A DNA stretch of 36,583 nucleotides from Pseudomonadota bacterium (GCA_021804485.1 JAJZHM010000008.1:1-36583); one strand, 5' to 3'. Positions 16,101 to 25,190 are shown, counted from the stretch's first letter. The notes: generated by a model from the letters alone, not told the origin. Numbers and translations are program-made.

Positions 16101-17021
16101 ATGGGCAAACAGCCAGCTTTACTGCGCTGGGAGTTGCCAGGCGCAGGTCCTGAGGATATTGTGGTCGATGCTTGCGGCCACATTATCACCGGAGTGGAGG
16201 ATGGCCGGATTTTAAGGGGCGATCCGGTAACGGGTCGCTGGACAACGCTGACCCAAAGTACGGGACGTCCCCTTGGTTTAGAGGTTGATGCTGAAGCTGG
16301 GCTCTGGATCTGTGACAGCCCGAATGGGTTGTTGCATCTGGATGCCAATCGACAGGTTCTTCGATCCAGGGTGACCTGTATCGGTGCACAGCCCTTGCGT
16401 TTTTGCAGTAATGTTGTTGCGGATGGTAAAGGGGGTGCCTATTTTACTGCCTCCAGTATGCGCTACCCACTGACTTCGTATCGCCGTGATCTTCTCGAGC
16501 ATGTGCCAAGTGGTATGCTGGCACATGTTGACGCCGCAGGGCATGTTTCTGTTCTGGCCAAGGATCTTGGTTTTGCCAACGGACTGGTTCTTATGCCGGA
16601 TCAGTCTGCTTTGGTGGTGGCAGAGACCGCACTTGCGCGTCTGATTCGTTTTGATCTGTCCACTCGCGCCCTATCGGTATGGGCGGATCTGCCGGCCATG
16701 CCGGACAATATGAGTTTGGATGCCGAGCGTGGACTTGTCTGGGTGGCGCTGGTGTCTCCCATACCTTCGACATTGGCTCTGCTTGGGAAAGCTCCATTGC
16801 CCGTCCGCCGTGCTGTGGGGCTGCTGCCGGAAATGCTTCTGCCTCAACCTGCTGACAGGGCATGGGTACAGGCTTACGATCAGCAAGGATGTTTGGTTCG
16901 GGATTTTTGCTGGAAAAATGTGGGGTACCGGGCGGTGACCGGTGTCTGTGCCCGTGGGGACCGGCTCTATATGGGAAGTTTGCAGGAGCGGGCCATTGCC
17001 TTTTGCAGACTGCCTGACTAA
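16101..17021 (+). CDS. SMP-30 / strictosidine synthase-like beta-propeller protein
   Basis: 306 aa from the ATG at 16101, 4 nt after the dehydrogenase stop and so probably co-transcribed. It resembles the SMP-30/gluconolactonase/strictosidine synthase-like six-bladed propellers. Visible repeats are PEDIVVDACGHIITG, LGLEVDAEAGLWICD, the NGLVLMPDQSALVVAET block, then RFDLSTRALSVWADL and MPDNMSLDAERGLVWVAL. Such proteins hydrolyse lactones or esters using a metal held by Glu, Asn and Asp residues. No signal peptide is seen, so it is likely cytoplasmic. The neighbours suggest a role in lipid or lactone catabolism, but this is inference. An in-frame TTG at 16077 lies inside the preceding gene. Confidence 0.75.
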   Translation: MGKQPALLRWELPGAGPEDIVVDACGHIITGVEDGRILRGDPVTGRWTTLTQSTGRPLGLEVDAEAGLWICDSPNGLLHLDANRQVLRSRVTCIGAQPLRFCSNVVADGKGGAYFTASSMRYPLTSYRRDLLEHVPSGMLAHVDAAGHVSVLAKDLGFANGLVLMPDQSALVVAETALARLIRFDLSTRALSVWADLPAMPDNMSLDAERGLVWVALVSPIPSTLALLGKAPLPVRRAVGLLPEMLLPQPADRAWVQAYDQQGCLVRDFCWKNVGYRAVTGVCARGDRLYMGSLQERAIAFCRLPD

Positions 17022-17089
17022 ATCATAGTAAAACACTAGGATTTAGCGGTGGGATTTGTTAACCTCATTGCATTGATGATGTAGAGAGG

Positions 17090-17440
17090 ATGAATCAAAC
17101 CATGTCAGAATCGGCAGGAATGGTCCTGACGGATCGTGCAGCTGAAAAAGTGCGCAAGCTTCGTACTGGCGAGGATAATCCCAACTTGCTGTTACGGGTC
17201 TATATTACTGGGGGTGGCTGCGCTGGTTTTTCCTATGGATTCAGTTTCGATGAGTCGACCCGTGATGGCGACAGCATCTTTAGCAACGGTGATGTACGCA
17301 TGGTCGTTGACAGTCTGAGTATTCAGTATCTGATGGGTTCTGAGGTTGACTACAGCGAAGGTTTGCAAGGTTCGCGTTTTGTCATCAATAACCCCAATGC
17401 TCAGACCACGTGCGGTTGCGGCTCTTCTTTTTCGGTCTGA
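17090..17440 (+). CDS. erpA: Iron-sulfur cluster insertion protein ErpA
   Basis: A-type carrier that delivers Fe-S clusters to apo-proteins such as IspG and IspH, and is therefore needed for isoprenoid synthesis. 116 aa. The three cluster-binding cysteines are present: Cys44 in GGGCAGF, and Cys108 and Cys110 in the terminal [10 protein letters not shown]. The [18 protein letters not shown] block before them is characteristic of ErpA. ATG 17090 gives the normal length; ATG 17102 is an alternative start. It is monocistronic, convergent with the MerR-type regulator, and 68 nt separate it from the propeller gene. Confidence 0.95.
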   Translation: MNQTMSESAGMVLTDRAAEKVRKLRTGEDNPNLLLRVYITGGGCAGFSYGFSFDESTRDGDSIFSNGDVRMVVDSLSIQYLMGSEVDYSEGLQGSRFVINNPNAQTTCGCGSSFSV

Positions 17441-17447
17441 ACGTTTG

Positions 17448-18365
17448 TCAGGTTTTGCTCTGGTTTTTCAGGGCTGTGGCGATGTCGCGTAGATGCAAAA
17501 AATAGTGGACACCCTTGATGCGGGGGATTCCACTAATTCCGGCACCTCCGACCCAAAGACTTGATGATTCGGGGAGCGTCTTACGAGCTAAGGCGATGGC
17601 CTTGATCACGCGACTGCGTTTGCAATCCAGACTGAATGACAGGCAGATCATACCAAACGATCGCTGTAAGGCATAGTCAAGCAGACTGTTCAACGGTATA
17701 TTGACGCCGAGGCTGGTACAGCAAATGCCCTGCTGGGTCAGAACAATTTCCAGCATAAGAAGCCCCAAGCCATAGGTGTCTGGGGCTACTGTGCTTAGTA
17801 AGGCCTGCTGTGCTGGCGGCTTGTGTGTATGGGGCATTTGGTTCAACTGGCAACGCAGCAGATTTTGCACCTGTTCGCTATAAATGTGTTCATGGACCAG
17901 GCTAAGTTCACCTTGCAACCAGGCATGACCAATGCTGTCGTTCAGCGGTGGCAGCCAATGTTCAATAAATTCATGTGGTCCAAGTACCGCCAGTCTTTCT
18001 TGCATCAACGTCTGCAGGTCGTGGTGCTGACCGCTCAGAATTAAACCGACGGCATGGCTGTAATCGTGGGCATGAGCCAGACTGTGGGGGGGCACGCTCA
18101 GGTTTGTGCTTAACGAGCTCTGCAGTTCTTCCAGGCTGAGATGCAGGACTCGCGATGGTTTATGCCCCTGATCAAGCAGACGTTTCACCAGAGTCAGTTT
18201 GTCTCTGTGTTGCTGGGAATAATAACGTATGCCTCGTGCATCACGTTCAGGTACGGGGAATTGGTAGCGACGTTCCCAGATGCGCAAGGTGTCCTTGCTG
18301 ATGCCCGTTTCCCGCTCCACCTCGGCAATGGACAGATAATGTGCAGCATTCAGTTCGGTTGCCAT
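17448..18365 (-). CDS. MerR-family regulator of the CarH/LitR type, lacking cobalamin ligands
   Basis: 305 aa. N-terminal MerR helix-turn-helix (about 10-75: IAEVERETGISKDTLRIWER, then RYQFP and RYYS), followed by a four-helix bundle and a Rossmann-like B12-binding domain, the layout of CarH/LitR light-responsive repressors. The bundle retains Wx9EH (Trp149, Glu159, His160), which packs on adenosylcobalamin in CarH. The lower-ligand motif DxHxxG reads DTYGLG (196-201), with Tyr198 in place of His; the residue after Trp149, a His in Thermus CarH, is Leu150. B12 photosensing by the usual chemistry is therefore doubtful. It diverges from the LOG-family gene, and no carotenoid, photolyase or LOV gene is nearby. 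The DNA-binding role is firm; the signal is unknown. Confidence 0.85.
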   Translation of the reverse strand: MATELNAAHYLSIAEVERETGISKDTLRIWERRYQFPVPERDARGIRYYSQQHRDKLTLVKRLLDQGHKPSRVLHLSLEELQSSLSTNLSVPPHSLAHAHDYSHAVGLILSGQHHDLQTLMQERLAVLGPHEFIEHWLPPLNDSIGHAWLQGELSLVHEHIYSEQVQNLLRCQLNQMPHTHKPPAQQALLSTVAPDTYGLGLLMLEIVLTQQGICCTSLGVNIPLNSLLDYALQRSFGMICLSFSLDCKRSRVIKAIALARKTLPESSSLWVGGAGISGIPRIKGVHYFLHLRDIATALKNQSKT

Positions 18366-18450
18366 AATTCTGTCCAGTGTTTCAGTCGATCAGGATAAAA
18401 AAACCTTTGTGTGTCCAAGACATAATGAATTTAAAAGGAGTCAATCTGTT

Positions 18451-18513
18451 ATGTCCATTCTGGGTGATCGTCCCGGATTATTCAAGTACTATACACATGA
18501 AAGGCTGGAATAA
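18451..18513 (+). CDS. Possible 20-residue leader peptide upstream of the LOG gene
   Basis: A short frame (ATG 18451, TAA 18511-18513) with AAAGGAG 10 nt upstream, in the 227-nt divergent region between the MerR-type regulator and the LOG-family gene. I recognise no motif or homologue. A longer overlapping frame (52 residues from about 18425) is also open. The good ribosome site is the only support, so it may be chance. Confidence 0.15.
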   Translation: MSILGDRPGLFKYYTHERLE

Positions 18514-18592
18514 TGGCCAGGATGGGTGTGATTCGAGAGATGCTTGTGGAACCATGCTAGACTCGAAAACACGGTTTTAGGAGATATGCACC

Positions 18593-19243
18593 ATGCTTGA
18601 TAAAAAAATGCCCGAAGCTTGGCGGGTGCTGCGTATTCAGGCAGAATTGGTGGATGGCATCGAACATCTGGCTAGGATTGGTACTGCGGTGACGATTTTT
18701 GGAAGTGCGCGTCTCAAGGAAGATCATGTTTACTACCATGAAGCACAGCATTTGGCGGGTTTGCTGGCTGATGAGGGGATTCCGGTTATTACCGGAGGTG
18801 GCCCTGGTATTATGGAGGCAGGAAATAGGGGTGCCTATGGTCGCGGCAAGCTTTCGATCGGTCTGAATATCAATTTGCCTATGGAGCAGAATCCCAATGC
18901 CTATCAGGATATTCGTTTAAGTTTCCGATACTTTTTCATCCGTAAGTTCATGTTTGTCAAACATGCCCTCGGATTTGTCATTTTTCCAGGCGGTTTTGGA
19001 ACCCTTGATGAGCTTTTTGAAGCAATTACCCTGATTCAGACGGAAAAAATCGAGCATTTTCCAGTGATTCTGGTTGGTTGCAGTTATTGGCAGGGTCTGC
19101 TGGACTGGCTGGAACATCAGGTTCTGCAGCTTGGTTGTATTGATCGGCATGACCTGAAACTTTTCCATGTTGTCGACCATGCTGATGAGGCCATGAGCAT
19201 CATCCGGCAATACGTCAGCATGCGTCATGCAGACGAAGAGTAA
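18593..19243 (+). CDS. LOG-family protein (lysine-decarboxylase-like fold, TIGR00730 type)
   Basis: 216 aa, cytoplasmic. It shows the Rossmann-like LOG/MoCo carrier fold: TIFGSAR (34-40), GGGPGIMEAGNRGA (68-81) and the active-site signature PGGFGTLDE (132-140). Family members are cytokinin-activating nucleoside-5'-monophosphate phosphoribohydrolases or related nucleotide hydrolases such as PpnN; none is a lysine decarboxylase despite old names. The start is supported by GGAG 9 nt upstream. It is followed after 6 nt by the L,D-transpeptidase-like gene, so the two probably form one transcript. The nucleotide substrate is not known. Confidence 0.9.
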   Translation: MLDKKMPEAWRVLRIQAELVDGIEHLARIGTAVTIFGSARLKEDHVYYHEAQHLAGLLADEGIPVITGGGPGIMEAGNRGAYGRGKLSIGLNINLPMEQNPNAYQDIRLSFRYFFIRKFMFVKHALGFVIFPGGFGTLDELFEAITLIQTEKIEHFPVILVGCSYWQGLLDWLEHQVLQLGCIDRHDLKLFHVVDHADEAMSIIRQYVSMRHADEE

Positions 19244-19249
19244 GTATGT

Positions 19250-19735
19250 ATGGCAGAGAACTGGGTGCGGGTGCGGGTCAATGATCAGATACTTGATCTG
19301 ATGCGGGACGAAGACGTCATCCGGTCATACCCATGCTCGACTGCAGCAAAGGGCATAGGTGAACTGAAGAACAGTGGCCAGACCCCGCGTGGCTGGCATG
19401 TGATACGGGCACGGATTGGCGAAGGCGTGTCCGTTGGCAGTGTGTTTGTCGGACGTCGTCCGACCGGTGAGATATGGTCTCCTGAGTTGGCCCAGATGTA
19501 TCCGCAGCGAGACTGGATTCTGACTCGGATTCTCTGGCTCAGTGGTCTGGAGCCTGGTTTGAACCGGCTTGGGCACTGCGACACCATGCAGCGTTATATT
19601 TATATTCATGGTACGCCACCAATCGAACCGGTTGGAGTCCCGGGATCACACGGCTGTATTCGCATGCATGAGCCAGACCTGCTGGATCTGTTTGGGCGGG
19701 TTCAGGCCGGAACTCGGGTTCTGGTACAGGGCTGA
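19250..19735 (+). CDS. YkuD-type L,D-transpeptidase domain protein without signal peptide
   Basis: 161 aa. The YkuD catalytic motif is present: His120-Gly121 followed by SHGCIRM (133-139) with nucleophile Cys136. The domain runs nearly the whole length. There is no N-terminal signal or membrane helix (the protein starts MAENWVRVRVNDQILDL), unlike periplasmic enzymes that cross-link peptidoglycan or attach lipoproteins. Either it acts on a cytoplasmic or leaked substrate, or it is exported otherwise. The start lies 6 nt after the LOG gene; the ribosome site is weak. The domain call is firm, the location and substrate are not. Confidence 0.87.
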   Translation: MAENWVRVRVNDQILDLMRDEDVIRSYPCSTAAKGIGELKNSGQTPRGWHVIRARIGEGVSVGSVFVGRRPTGEIWSPELAQMYPQRDWILTRILWLSGLEPGLNRLGHCDTMQRYIYIHGTPPIEPVGVPGSHGCIRMHEPDLLDLFGRVQAGTRVLVQG

Positions 19736-19871
19736 TCAAACACAAAGGGCTTGTCGCGAAGATGACGCCAATACGGAACAATTGCCAAGTATAAGGTCCT
19801 ATCGGATTGTTATGTGAACAATGCTCGGCCCGCCATTTTCATACTCGTGGGTGTTAGCTCGCTCATAAGGG

Positions 19872-20296
19872 TTAACTATACAATAGTTCAATAAAATAAT
19901 GCAGGTGAGTCAGTTCCTGAAATGAATATCTGAACCGGAATTTTTCGGTATAACGGATAATGTTAATAAAAATACCAATCAGTTTCATGGAGTTATTCAT
20001 AATGAAGTTGATTCGGTAAGAGTGTTTCTGAGTTTCTTCTGGGTAATCATGCATTAGCTTGTTACGAATGACTGCCAGTGACGAAAAGTCTTCAGCCGAG
20101 GGTAATGCTCCAAGTCGTTCCATGAGATTAGATTGGTCCCGATTACTGATATCCATGGATTCCTGTTCGACGGTGGCAATATTCTTGAAAATATTGCCTT
20201 GTTCATTGAGTAGAGGAGTCGATCAGCGACACTTGCCGTTGATTTGATTGATAACTCCAGCGCACGGAGATCACGCTCAAGTTCTGTTGCTGTCAT
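19872..20296 (-). pseudogene. Frameshifted HEPN (HepT-like) protein gene
   Basis: Two overlapping minus-strand frames make one protein of about 140 residues. The first begins at ATG 20296 (TATELERDLRALELSIK...); the second, open from about 20210 down to the stop at 19872, carries the rest, including LNEQGNIFKNI and the motif RNKLMHDYP. That motif has the RxxxxHxY spacing of the HEPN RNase active site and of the tyrosine that is AMPylated in HepT. The switch falls at 20205-20220 (minus-strand reading CTC CTC TAC), consistent with a 1-bp deletion or a sequencing error. No MntA-type nucleotidyltransferase lies beside it. The local sequence is more AT-rich than the neighbours, suggesting transfer. 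The short palindrome GGCAATATT/AATATTGCC lies within it (20175-20198). Confidence 0.6.
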
Positions 20297-20390
20297 GAAG
20301 TGGGGCAACGACGTGCCACTTATCTTCGTGTGCAAATCCAGGTCGCATAAAACGCTGTATGAGTAGCTGTAAGGTCGGGGGAGAGTTCAT
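20277..20390 (-). CDS. Possible 37-residue ORF overlapping the start of the HEPN gene
   Basis: ATG at 20390, stop at 20277-20279. It overlaps the HEPN gene start by 20 nt, as a coupled partner would, and contains a fairly normal composition (FMRPGFAHEDKWHVVAPLHD). No clear ribosome site and no recognised family. It may be the remnant of an upstream partner gene, or chance. The rest of the 19736-20458 stretch, outside this and the HEPN gene, shows nothing I can support. Confidence 0.2.
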   Translation of the reverse strand: MNSPPTLQLLIQRFMRPGFAHEDKWHVVAPLHDSNRT

Positions 20391-20458
20391 TGCGACCGGT
20401 TTAGCATGTTCTGGTGATGTGGTATGCTTGCATCTTTAGGATATTCGAGAATACTAGC

Positions 20459-21391
20459 ATGCAGCTGCGTCGAGGCTTGCACAATGTGCCCCGCTTGGAA
20501 CAGGGTCGGGCAGTGACCATCGGAAATTTTGATGGGGTGCATCTTGGGCATCAGCAAGTGCTGCGACGTCTGATTGCAGAGGCGCAGCGTATTCATGCTG
20601 TTTCGAGCGTGATCATCTTTGAACCTCAGCCGATGGAATATTTTATAGGGGATCGTGCGCCAGCCCGTTTGATGCGCTGGCATGACAAGGTTCAGGAATT
20701 GCGTCGGATTGGTGTCGATGAAGTCATTGTTCTGCCTTTCAATAAATCCTTGCAATCCCGATCCGCTGATGATTTTGCCCGGAACGTACTCCACCGGTGT
20801 CTGGGCGCCCGTCTGGTGCTTATGGGTGATGATTTTCGCTTTGGTTGTGATCGGCAGGGTGATGTGTCTTTTTTGCGTAACCGGGCCGATCAGCTGGAGA
20901 TGGAGGTTCTGGATTCGGCTTCGGTCTGTCAGGCTGGGGAACGAATCAGCAGTACCCTGTTACGCACCCTGCTTGCAGAAGGGAAGATGGAAACGGTGGC
21001 GAATTTGCTGGGACGCTCCTACAGCATCAGTGGGCGGGTCATGGTGGGCGATCAACTGGGACGCACCCTTGGGTTTCCGACGGCCAATATCCTGTTACGC
21101 CGTCAGGTATCGCCCTTGTCAGGGGTTTTTACGGTTGAAGTCCATACGGGACACCGAACCCTGCCTGGGGTGGCTAACGTGGGTCGGCGTCCCACAGTGG
21201 GAGGTACCCAGATGCGTCTTGAGGTTCATTTGCTTGATGTTCATCTGGATCTTTATGGGGTTCGTCTGGAAGTGGTTTTTTTGCATCAGTTGCGTCGGGA
21301 ACAGAAGTTTGCTTCGCTTGAAGAACTTAAGGCAGCCATTGCTGCCGATGTGGCACAAAGCCGCCGTTATTTTCAGGAACGATACCATTGA
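20459..21391 (+). CDS. ribF: Bifunctional riboflavin kinase / FAD synthetase
   Basis: Converts riboflavin to FMN and then FAD. 310 aa from the ATG at 20459, which gives the normal length; an in-frame start at 20414 would add 15 unconserved residues. The N-terminal nucleotidyltransferase half has IGNFDGVHLGHQ (21-32) and GDDFRFGCDRQGD; the C-terminal kinase half has GRTLGFPTANI, GVANVGRRPT and the late LEVHLLD block. It heads the ribF-ileS-lspA-fkpB-ispH block, a conserved gammaproteobacterial order. The ribosome site is weak, and I see no FMN riboswitch in front. Confidence 0.96.
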   Translation: MQLRRGLHNVPRLEQGRAVTIGNFDGVHLGHQQVLRRLIAEAQRIHAVSSVIIFEPQPMEYFIGDRAPARLMRWHDKVQELRRIGVDEVIVLPFNKSLQSRSADDFARNVLHRCLGARLVLMGDDFRFGCDRQGDVSFLRNRADQLEMEVLDSASVCQAGERISSTLLRTLLAEGKMETVANLLGRSYSISGRVMVGDQLGRTLGFPTANILLRRQVSPLSGVFTVEVHTGHRTLPGVANVGRRPTVGGTQMRLEVHLLDVHLDLYGVRLEVVFLHQLRREQKFASLEELKAAIAADVAQSRRYFQERYH

Positions 21392-21464
21392 TGCTGCCTG
21401 TTTCGGTGGAAGTTTTTGTGCTGGTTTTTGGTAAGGATTAGCCGGATAACCGGCAGGTGATGAT

Positions 21465-24248
21465 ATGACGCTGGACTATAAGGCAACCCTGAATCTCCCG
21501 GAGACTTCGTTTCCCATGAAGGGCTCTTTGCCGACCCGTGAGCCTGAACAACTGGCGCGTTGGCAGCACATGCATCTGTACCGTCGTTTGCGAGAAGAGC
21601 GTGCTGGGGCTCCGCTTTTTGTTCTGCATGATGGCCCTCCTTATGCCAATGGGCAGATTCATATTGGTCATGCAGTGAACAAAGTGCTTAAGGATATGAT
21701 TGTCCGCTCGCGCAGCATGGACGGAATGGATGCGCCTTATGTGCCGGGTTGGGACTGTCATGGTCTGCCGATTGAATTGAATGTCGAAAAAATGGTGGGT
21801 AAACCGGGTGTCAAGGTTAATGCTGCCGAGTTTCGTCATCATTGTCGCACCTATGCTGCGGGGCAGGTTGCGGAACAATCCCGAGATTTTCAGCGCTTGG
21901 GTGTTCTTGGAGACTGGGAAAAACCTTATCTGACCATGAACTTCCAGCAGGAAGCGGATATTGTGCGGGCGTTGGCACAACTGGTGGCGCATGGGCATGT
22001 ACACAAAGGCATGAAGCCGGTGCACTGGTGTCTGAATTGTGCTTCAGCGTTGGCCGAAGCCGAAGTCGAATATCAAGATCGGGTTTCGCCAGCCATTGAT
22101 GTTGCCTTTCAGCTGGTGGATCCCGCTTTGCTTTTTGCACGTGCATCGCTTAACTCGGAGGGCAAGCCGGCAGCCTTCGTCATCTGGACGACAACGCCGT
22201 GGACCTTGCCTGCCAACCGGGCGGTCTGCATTCATCCGGAACTGGAATATGTGCTTGTCGATACAGGTAGTCAGATTCTGGTTCTTGCTGATTCTCTCTC
22301 TGATGCAGCCTTGCAGCGCTACGGAGTGGCATCGTCTCAGCGCCTGGGTACGTTGAACGGTTCAGTTCTTGAAGGATTACTGTTGCGTCACCCATTTCTG
22401 GATCGGCAGGTTCCGGTCATTCTTGGGACGCATGTGACGGCCGATGCCGGAACAGGTTGTGTGCACACTGCGCCAGCACATGGTCAGGATGACTACGTGG
22501 TGGGTTTACGCTACCAACTGAATGTGGATAATCCGATCAGTGGCGAGGGTGTCTTTCATGCGGATATCCCTTATGTGGCCGGGATGTCCGTTTTTAAGGC
22601 CAATGAAACAATCCTAGAGGTACTGAGTGGTCAGGGGGTGTTGCTGGCACATCAACCCCTCAAACACAGTTACCCGCATTGTTGGCGCCATAAAACCCCG
22701 ATTATCTTCCGGGCAACGCCCCAGTGGTTTATTCGTATGGATGCCCTTGGTTTGCGTCAGCAGGCACTTGATGCCATCGCAACAGTTCAGTGGGTGCCAG
22801 ATTGGGGTCAGGCGCGGATCCAGTCCATGGTCGATCAACGTCCTGATTGGTGTATTTCACGACAGCGTAGCTGGGGTGTGCCGATTCCCTTATTTGTCCA
22901 TAAGGAGACGGGAGCGCTGCATCCGGATACCGCAGAACTACTGGAACGGGTTGCCCAAGCCATGGAGCAGGGAGGAATTGAAGCATGGTTCTCTGCACCT
23001 GACCATCAATGGCTCGGGGCGGAGACCCAAGACTACGAGCGTGTCAAGGATACACTGGACGTCTGGTTTGACTCAGGGGTTACCCATGCCGCTGTGCTGG
23101 ATCGTCGCCCTGAGCTGAAGAGGCCGGCGGATCTTTATCTGGAAGGTTCGGATCAGCATCGCGGCTGGTTTCAGTCCTCGTTGCTGAGTTCGGTCGGCAT
23201 GACGGGACTGGCGCCTTATCGACAGGTTCTGACACATGGCTTTACTGTTGATGAGCAGGGTCGAAAAATGTCCAAGTCCCTTGGCAACATTGTCGCACCG
23301 CAGAAGATCATTGACAGCATGGGTGCGGATGTATTGCGGCTTTGGGTGGCTGCGTCGGATTTTCGCGGGGAGATGTCGGTCAGTAATCAGATTTTGAGTC
23401 GGACGGCTGAGGCCTACCGACGTATCCGCAATACGCTGCGTTATCTGCTTGCCAATCTGCATGACTTTGAGCCGTCTAGGGATGCCGTTGTGGATGAGGA
23501 CCTTCTGGCTCTGGATCGATGGATGCTGGATCGGGCGGCACGCGTGCAGGAAGAAATCATCGAGGCCTACCATGCCTATCAGTTCCACGTGATTTATCAC
23601 AAGTTGCATAATTTTTGCAGCCTGGATTTGGGCAGTATTTACCTGGATATTATCAAGGATCGGCAATATACCCTGAAGCGGGAATGCCTGGCACGCCGTT
23701 CAACCCAGACGGTGCAATGGCATATGGCTGAAGCATTGGTGCGCTGGATGGCGCCGATCCTCTGTTTTACTGCCGAGGAGGTATGGAGCCATCTTCCGGG
23801 TAAGCGTACCGATTCTGTACATCTGGCGACTTGGTACGATCGCCTGTCTCCCCTGCCAGCCCAGACCGACCGGCCGGAGTGGACCGCTGCCTTTTGGGAT
23901 GAGGTGATGCAGCTCAAAACTCGGGTTAATAAACAGATTGAGCTGGCTCGCAGTGAACAGGGTATTGGCTCGGGGCTTTCAGCGGAAGTGGAACTGGAGC
24001 TAGAGCCAACACTTCTGGAAAAAGTACAGGTTCTCGGGGATGAGTTTCGTTTTGTTCTGATTACTTCCCGGGTCATGCTTGCTCCGGCTGCAGCAGAAGT
24101 CATTGTTGTTCGTCCCAGTCAGGCAGCTAAGTGTGTGCGCTGCTGGCACTATGTTGATGATGTTGGCCAGCATGCGGATCACCCTGAACTATGTGGCCGT
24201 TGTGTCAGCAATGTTGTGGGTGCGGGAGAATCCAGGAGGTTTGCGTGA
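21465..24248 (+). CDS. ileS: Isoleucyl-tRNA synthetase
   Basis: Class I aminoacyl-tRNA synthetase charging tRNA-Ile, with an editing domain that removes valine. 927 aa. Seen: HIGH (66-69) in [12 protein letters not shown], the editing-domain [22 protein letters not shown], the [13 protein letters not shown] block, KMSKS (601-605), and the C-terminal zinc site with Cys890, Cys893, Cys910 and Cys913. This is the bacterial, mupirocin-sensitive type in length and C-terminal zinc finger. The start has AGGTGA just upstream. Its stop overlaps the lspA start (TGATG). Confidence 0.98.
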   Translation: MTLDYKATLNLPETSFPMKGSLPTREPEQLARWQHMHLYRRLREERAGAPLFVLHDGPPYANGQIHIGHAVNKVLKDMIVRSRSMDGMDAPYVPGWDCHGLPIELNVEKMVGKPGVKVNAAEFRHHCRTYAAGQVAEQSRDFQRLGVLGDWEKPYLTMNFQQEADIVRALAQLVAHGHVHKGMKPVHWCLNCASALAEAEVEYQDRVSPAIDVAFQLVDPALLFARASLNSEGKPAAFVIWTTTPWTLPANRAVCIHPELEYVLVDTGSQILVLADSLSDAALQRYGVASSQRLGTLNGSVLEGLLLRHPFLDRQVPVILGTHVTADAGTGCVHTAPAHGQDDYVVGLRYQLNVDNPISGEGVFHADIPYVAGMSVFKANETILEVLSGQGVLLAHQPLKHSYPHCWRHKTPIIFRATPQWFIRMDALGLRQQALDAIATVQWVPDWGQARIQSMVDQRPDWCISRQRSWGVPIPLFVHKETGALHPDTAELLERVAQAMEQGGIEAWFSAPDHQWLGAETQDYERVKDTLDVWFDSGVTHAAVLDRRPELKRPADLYLEGSDQHRGWFQSSLLSSVGMTGLAPYRQVLTHGFTVDEQGRKMSKSLGNIVAPQKIIDSMGADVLRLWVAASDFRGEMSVSNQILSRTAEAYRRIRNTLRYLLANLHDFEPSRDAVVDEDLLALDRWMLDRAARVQEEIIEAYHAYQFHVIYHKLHNFCSLDLGSIYLDIIKDRQYTLKRECLARRSTQTVQWHMAEALVRWMAPILCFTAEEVWSHLPGKRTDSVHLATWYDRLSPLPAQTDRPEWTAAFWDEVMQLKTRVNKQIELARSEQGIGSGLSAEVELELEPTLLEKVQVLGDEFRFVLITSRVMLAPAAAEVIVVRPSQAAKCVRCWHYVDDVGQHADHPELCGRCVSNVVGAGESRRFA

Positions 24249-24730
24249 TGCAGCATCGGTTTCCTTGGCTCATGATCAGCCTGCTGGTCATTGGACTGGA
24301 TCAGTGGAGTAAAGCGCTGATCAGTCAGCATATGGTGCTTTTCCAGTCTATTCCGCTCATCCCAGGCTGGTTCAGTTTGACCCTTCTGCATAATACCGGC
24401 GCAGCCTTCAGCTTTCTTTATGGAGCGGGGGGCTGGCAGCGCTGGTTGTTTTCTGCGATTGCGGTTGTGGTCAGTTTGGGCTTGCTGCTCTGGCTGTTTC
24501 GCATGCCGGTCCGACTGCGTATCCTGCCACTGGCCGTCAGCCTGATCCTAGGAGGGGCCCTTGGCAATCTGCTTGACCGGGTGCGCCTGTCTTATGTGAT
24601 CGACTTTATTCATGTCTATCACGAGACGTGGCATTTTCCTGCCTTTAATCTGGCTGACTCAGCCATTACGGTCGGTACCATTCTGTTGCTGATTGACATG
24701 TTCTTTCTGGAGGAATTGCGCCGTGCTTGA
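24248..24730 (+). CDS. lspA: Lipoprotein signal peptidase (signal peptidase II)
   Basis: Inner-membrane aspartyl protease that removes lipoprotein signal peptides after lipidation. 160 aa with four membrane helices (about 5-23, 63-83, 90-108, 139-155). Catalytic Asp119 in YVIDF and Asp137 in FNLADSAI, plus GNLLDRV and HNTGAAFSF, are intact. ATG 24248 overlaps the ileS stop, with AGGAGG 8 nt before it. It serves the predicted lipoproteins in this window (51-1781, 2407-3450, perhaps 34185-34574). Confidence 0.96.
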   Translation: MQHRFPWLMISLLVIGLDQWSKALISQHMVLFQSIPLIPGWFSLTLLHNTGAAFSFLYGAGGWQRWLFSAIAVVVSLGLLLWLFRMPVRLRILPLAVSLILGGALGNLLDRVRLSYVIDFIHVYHETWHFPAFNLADSAITVGTILLLIDMFFLEELRRA

Positions 24731-25190
24731 CCGTATCAGTCAAGGTGATTGGGTGCAGTTGCATTTTAGTATGCATTTGGCCGATGGCGCACTGATCGAC
24801 AGCTCACGTCAGCGCACTGTAGCTCCGCAGCTGTGTGTCGGATCAGGTACATTACCGGAACACTTTGAGCGGCTTCTGCTGGGGCTTAAGGAGGGTGATC
24901 GCCGTTCCTGGGTACTGCCTGCCGAGAAGGCTTTTGGTACGCATCAGTCTGAGCATATCCGTACCTTTAACCGAGCAGAGTTTGCCAATATGGACCTGGC
25001 GCCAGGTTTGGTTATTTCTTTTGCCGATCGGGCACGGACCGAGCTTCCCGGTGTTGTTCAGCGTGTTTCTGAACAGGAGGTTGTGGTCGACTTCAACCAT
25101 CCGCTTGCAGGCCGGGACATTGTTTTTGAAGTGGAAATCGTGGCGGTTCGTTCCCATGAAATCCAGCCTGTTCAGGTTAAGGGAGCTTGA
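24723..25190 (+). CDS. fkpB: FKBP-type peptidyl-prolyl isomerase, SlpA/FkpB type
   Basis: 155 aa, cytoplasmic. SlyD/SlpA-type [24 protein letters not shown] at the start, the [20 protein letters not shown] block, an inserted-in-flap region with FNRAEF, and [19 protein letters not shown]. It catalyses proline cis-trans isomerisation and acts as a chaperone. I chose GTG 24723: it overlaps the lspA stop by 8 nt and has GGAGG shortly upstream; an in-frame start at 24693 lies deeper in lspA. The place between lspA and ispH matches the enterobacterial and Pseudomonas order. Confidence 0.9.
   Translation: MLDRISQGDWVQLHFSMHLADGALIDSSRQRTVAPQLCVGSGTLPEHFERLLLGLKEGDRRSWVLPAEKAFGTHQSEHIRTFNRAEFANMDLAPGLVISFADRARTELPGVVQRVSEQEVVVDFNHPLAGRDIVFEVEIVAVRSHEIQPVQVKGA

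Noticed and set aside
16597-17021. Possible second gene inside the propeller gene
   Set aside because: The overlapping plus- and minus-strand frames there have no motifs, while the propeller repeats run through the region.
20175-20198. Inverted repeat GGCAATATT/AATATTGCC as a recombination or attachment site
   Set aside because: It lies within the HEPN reading frame with no integrase, IS or direct repeats nearby; probably a coincidence of codons.
20392-20458. FMN riboswitch in front of ribF
   Set aside because: The leader is too short and lacks the conserved RFN element; none seen.
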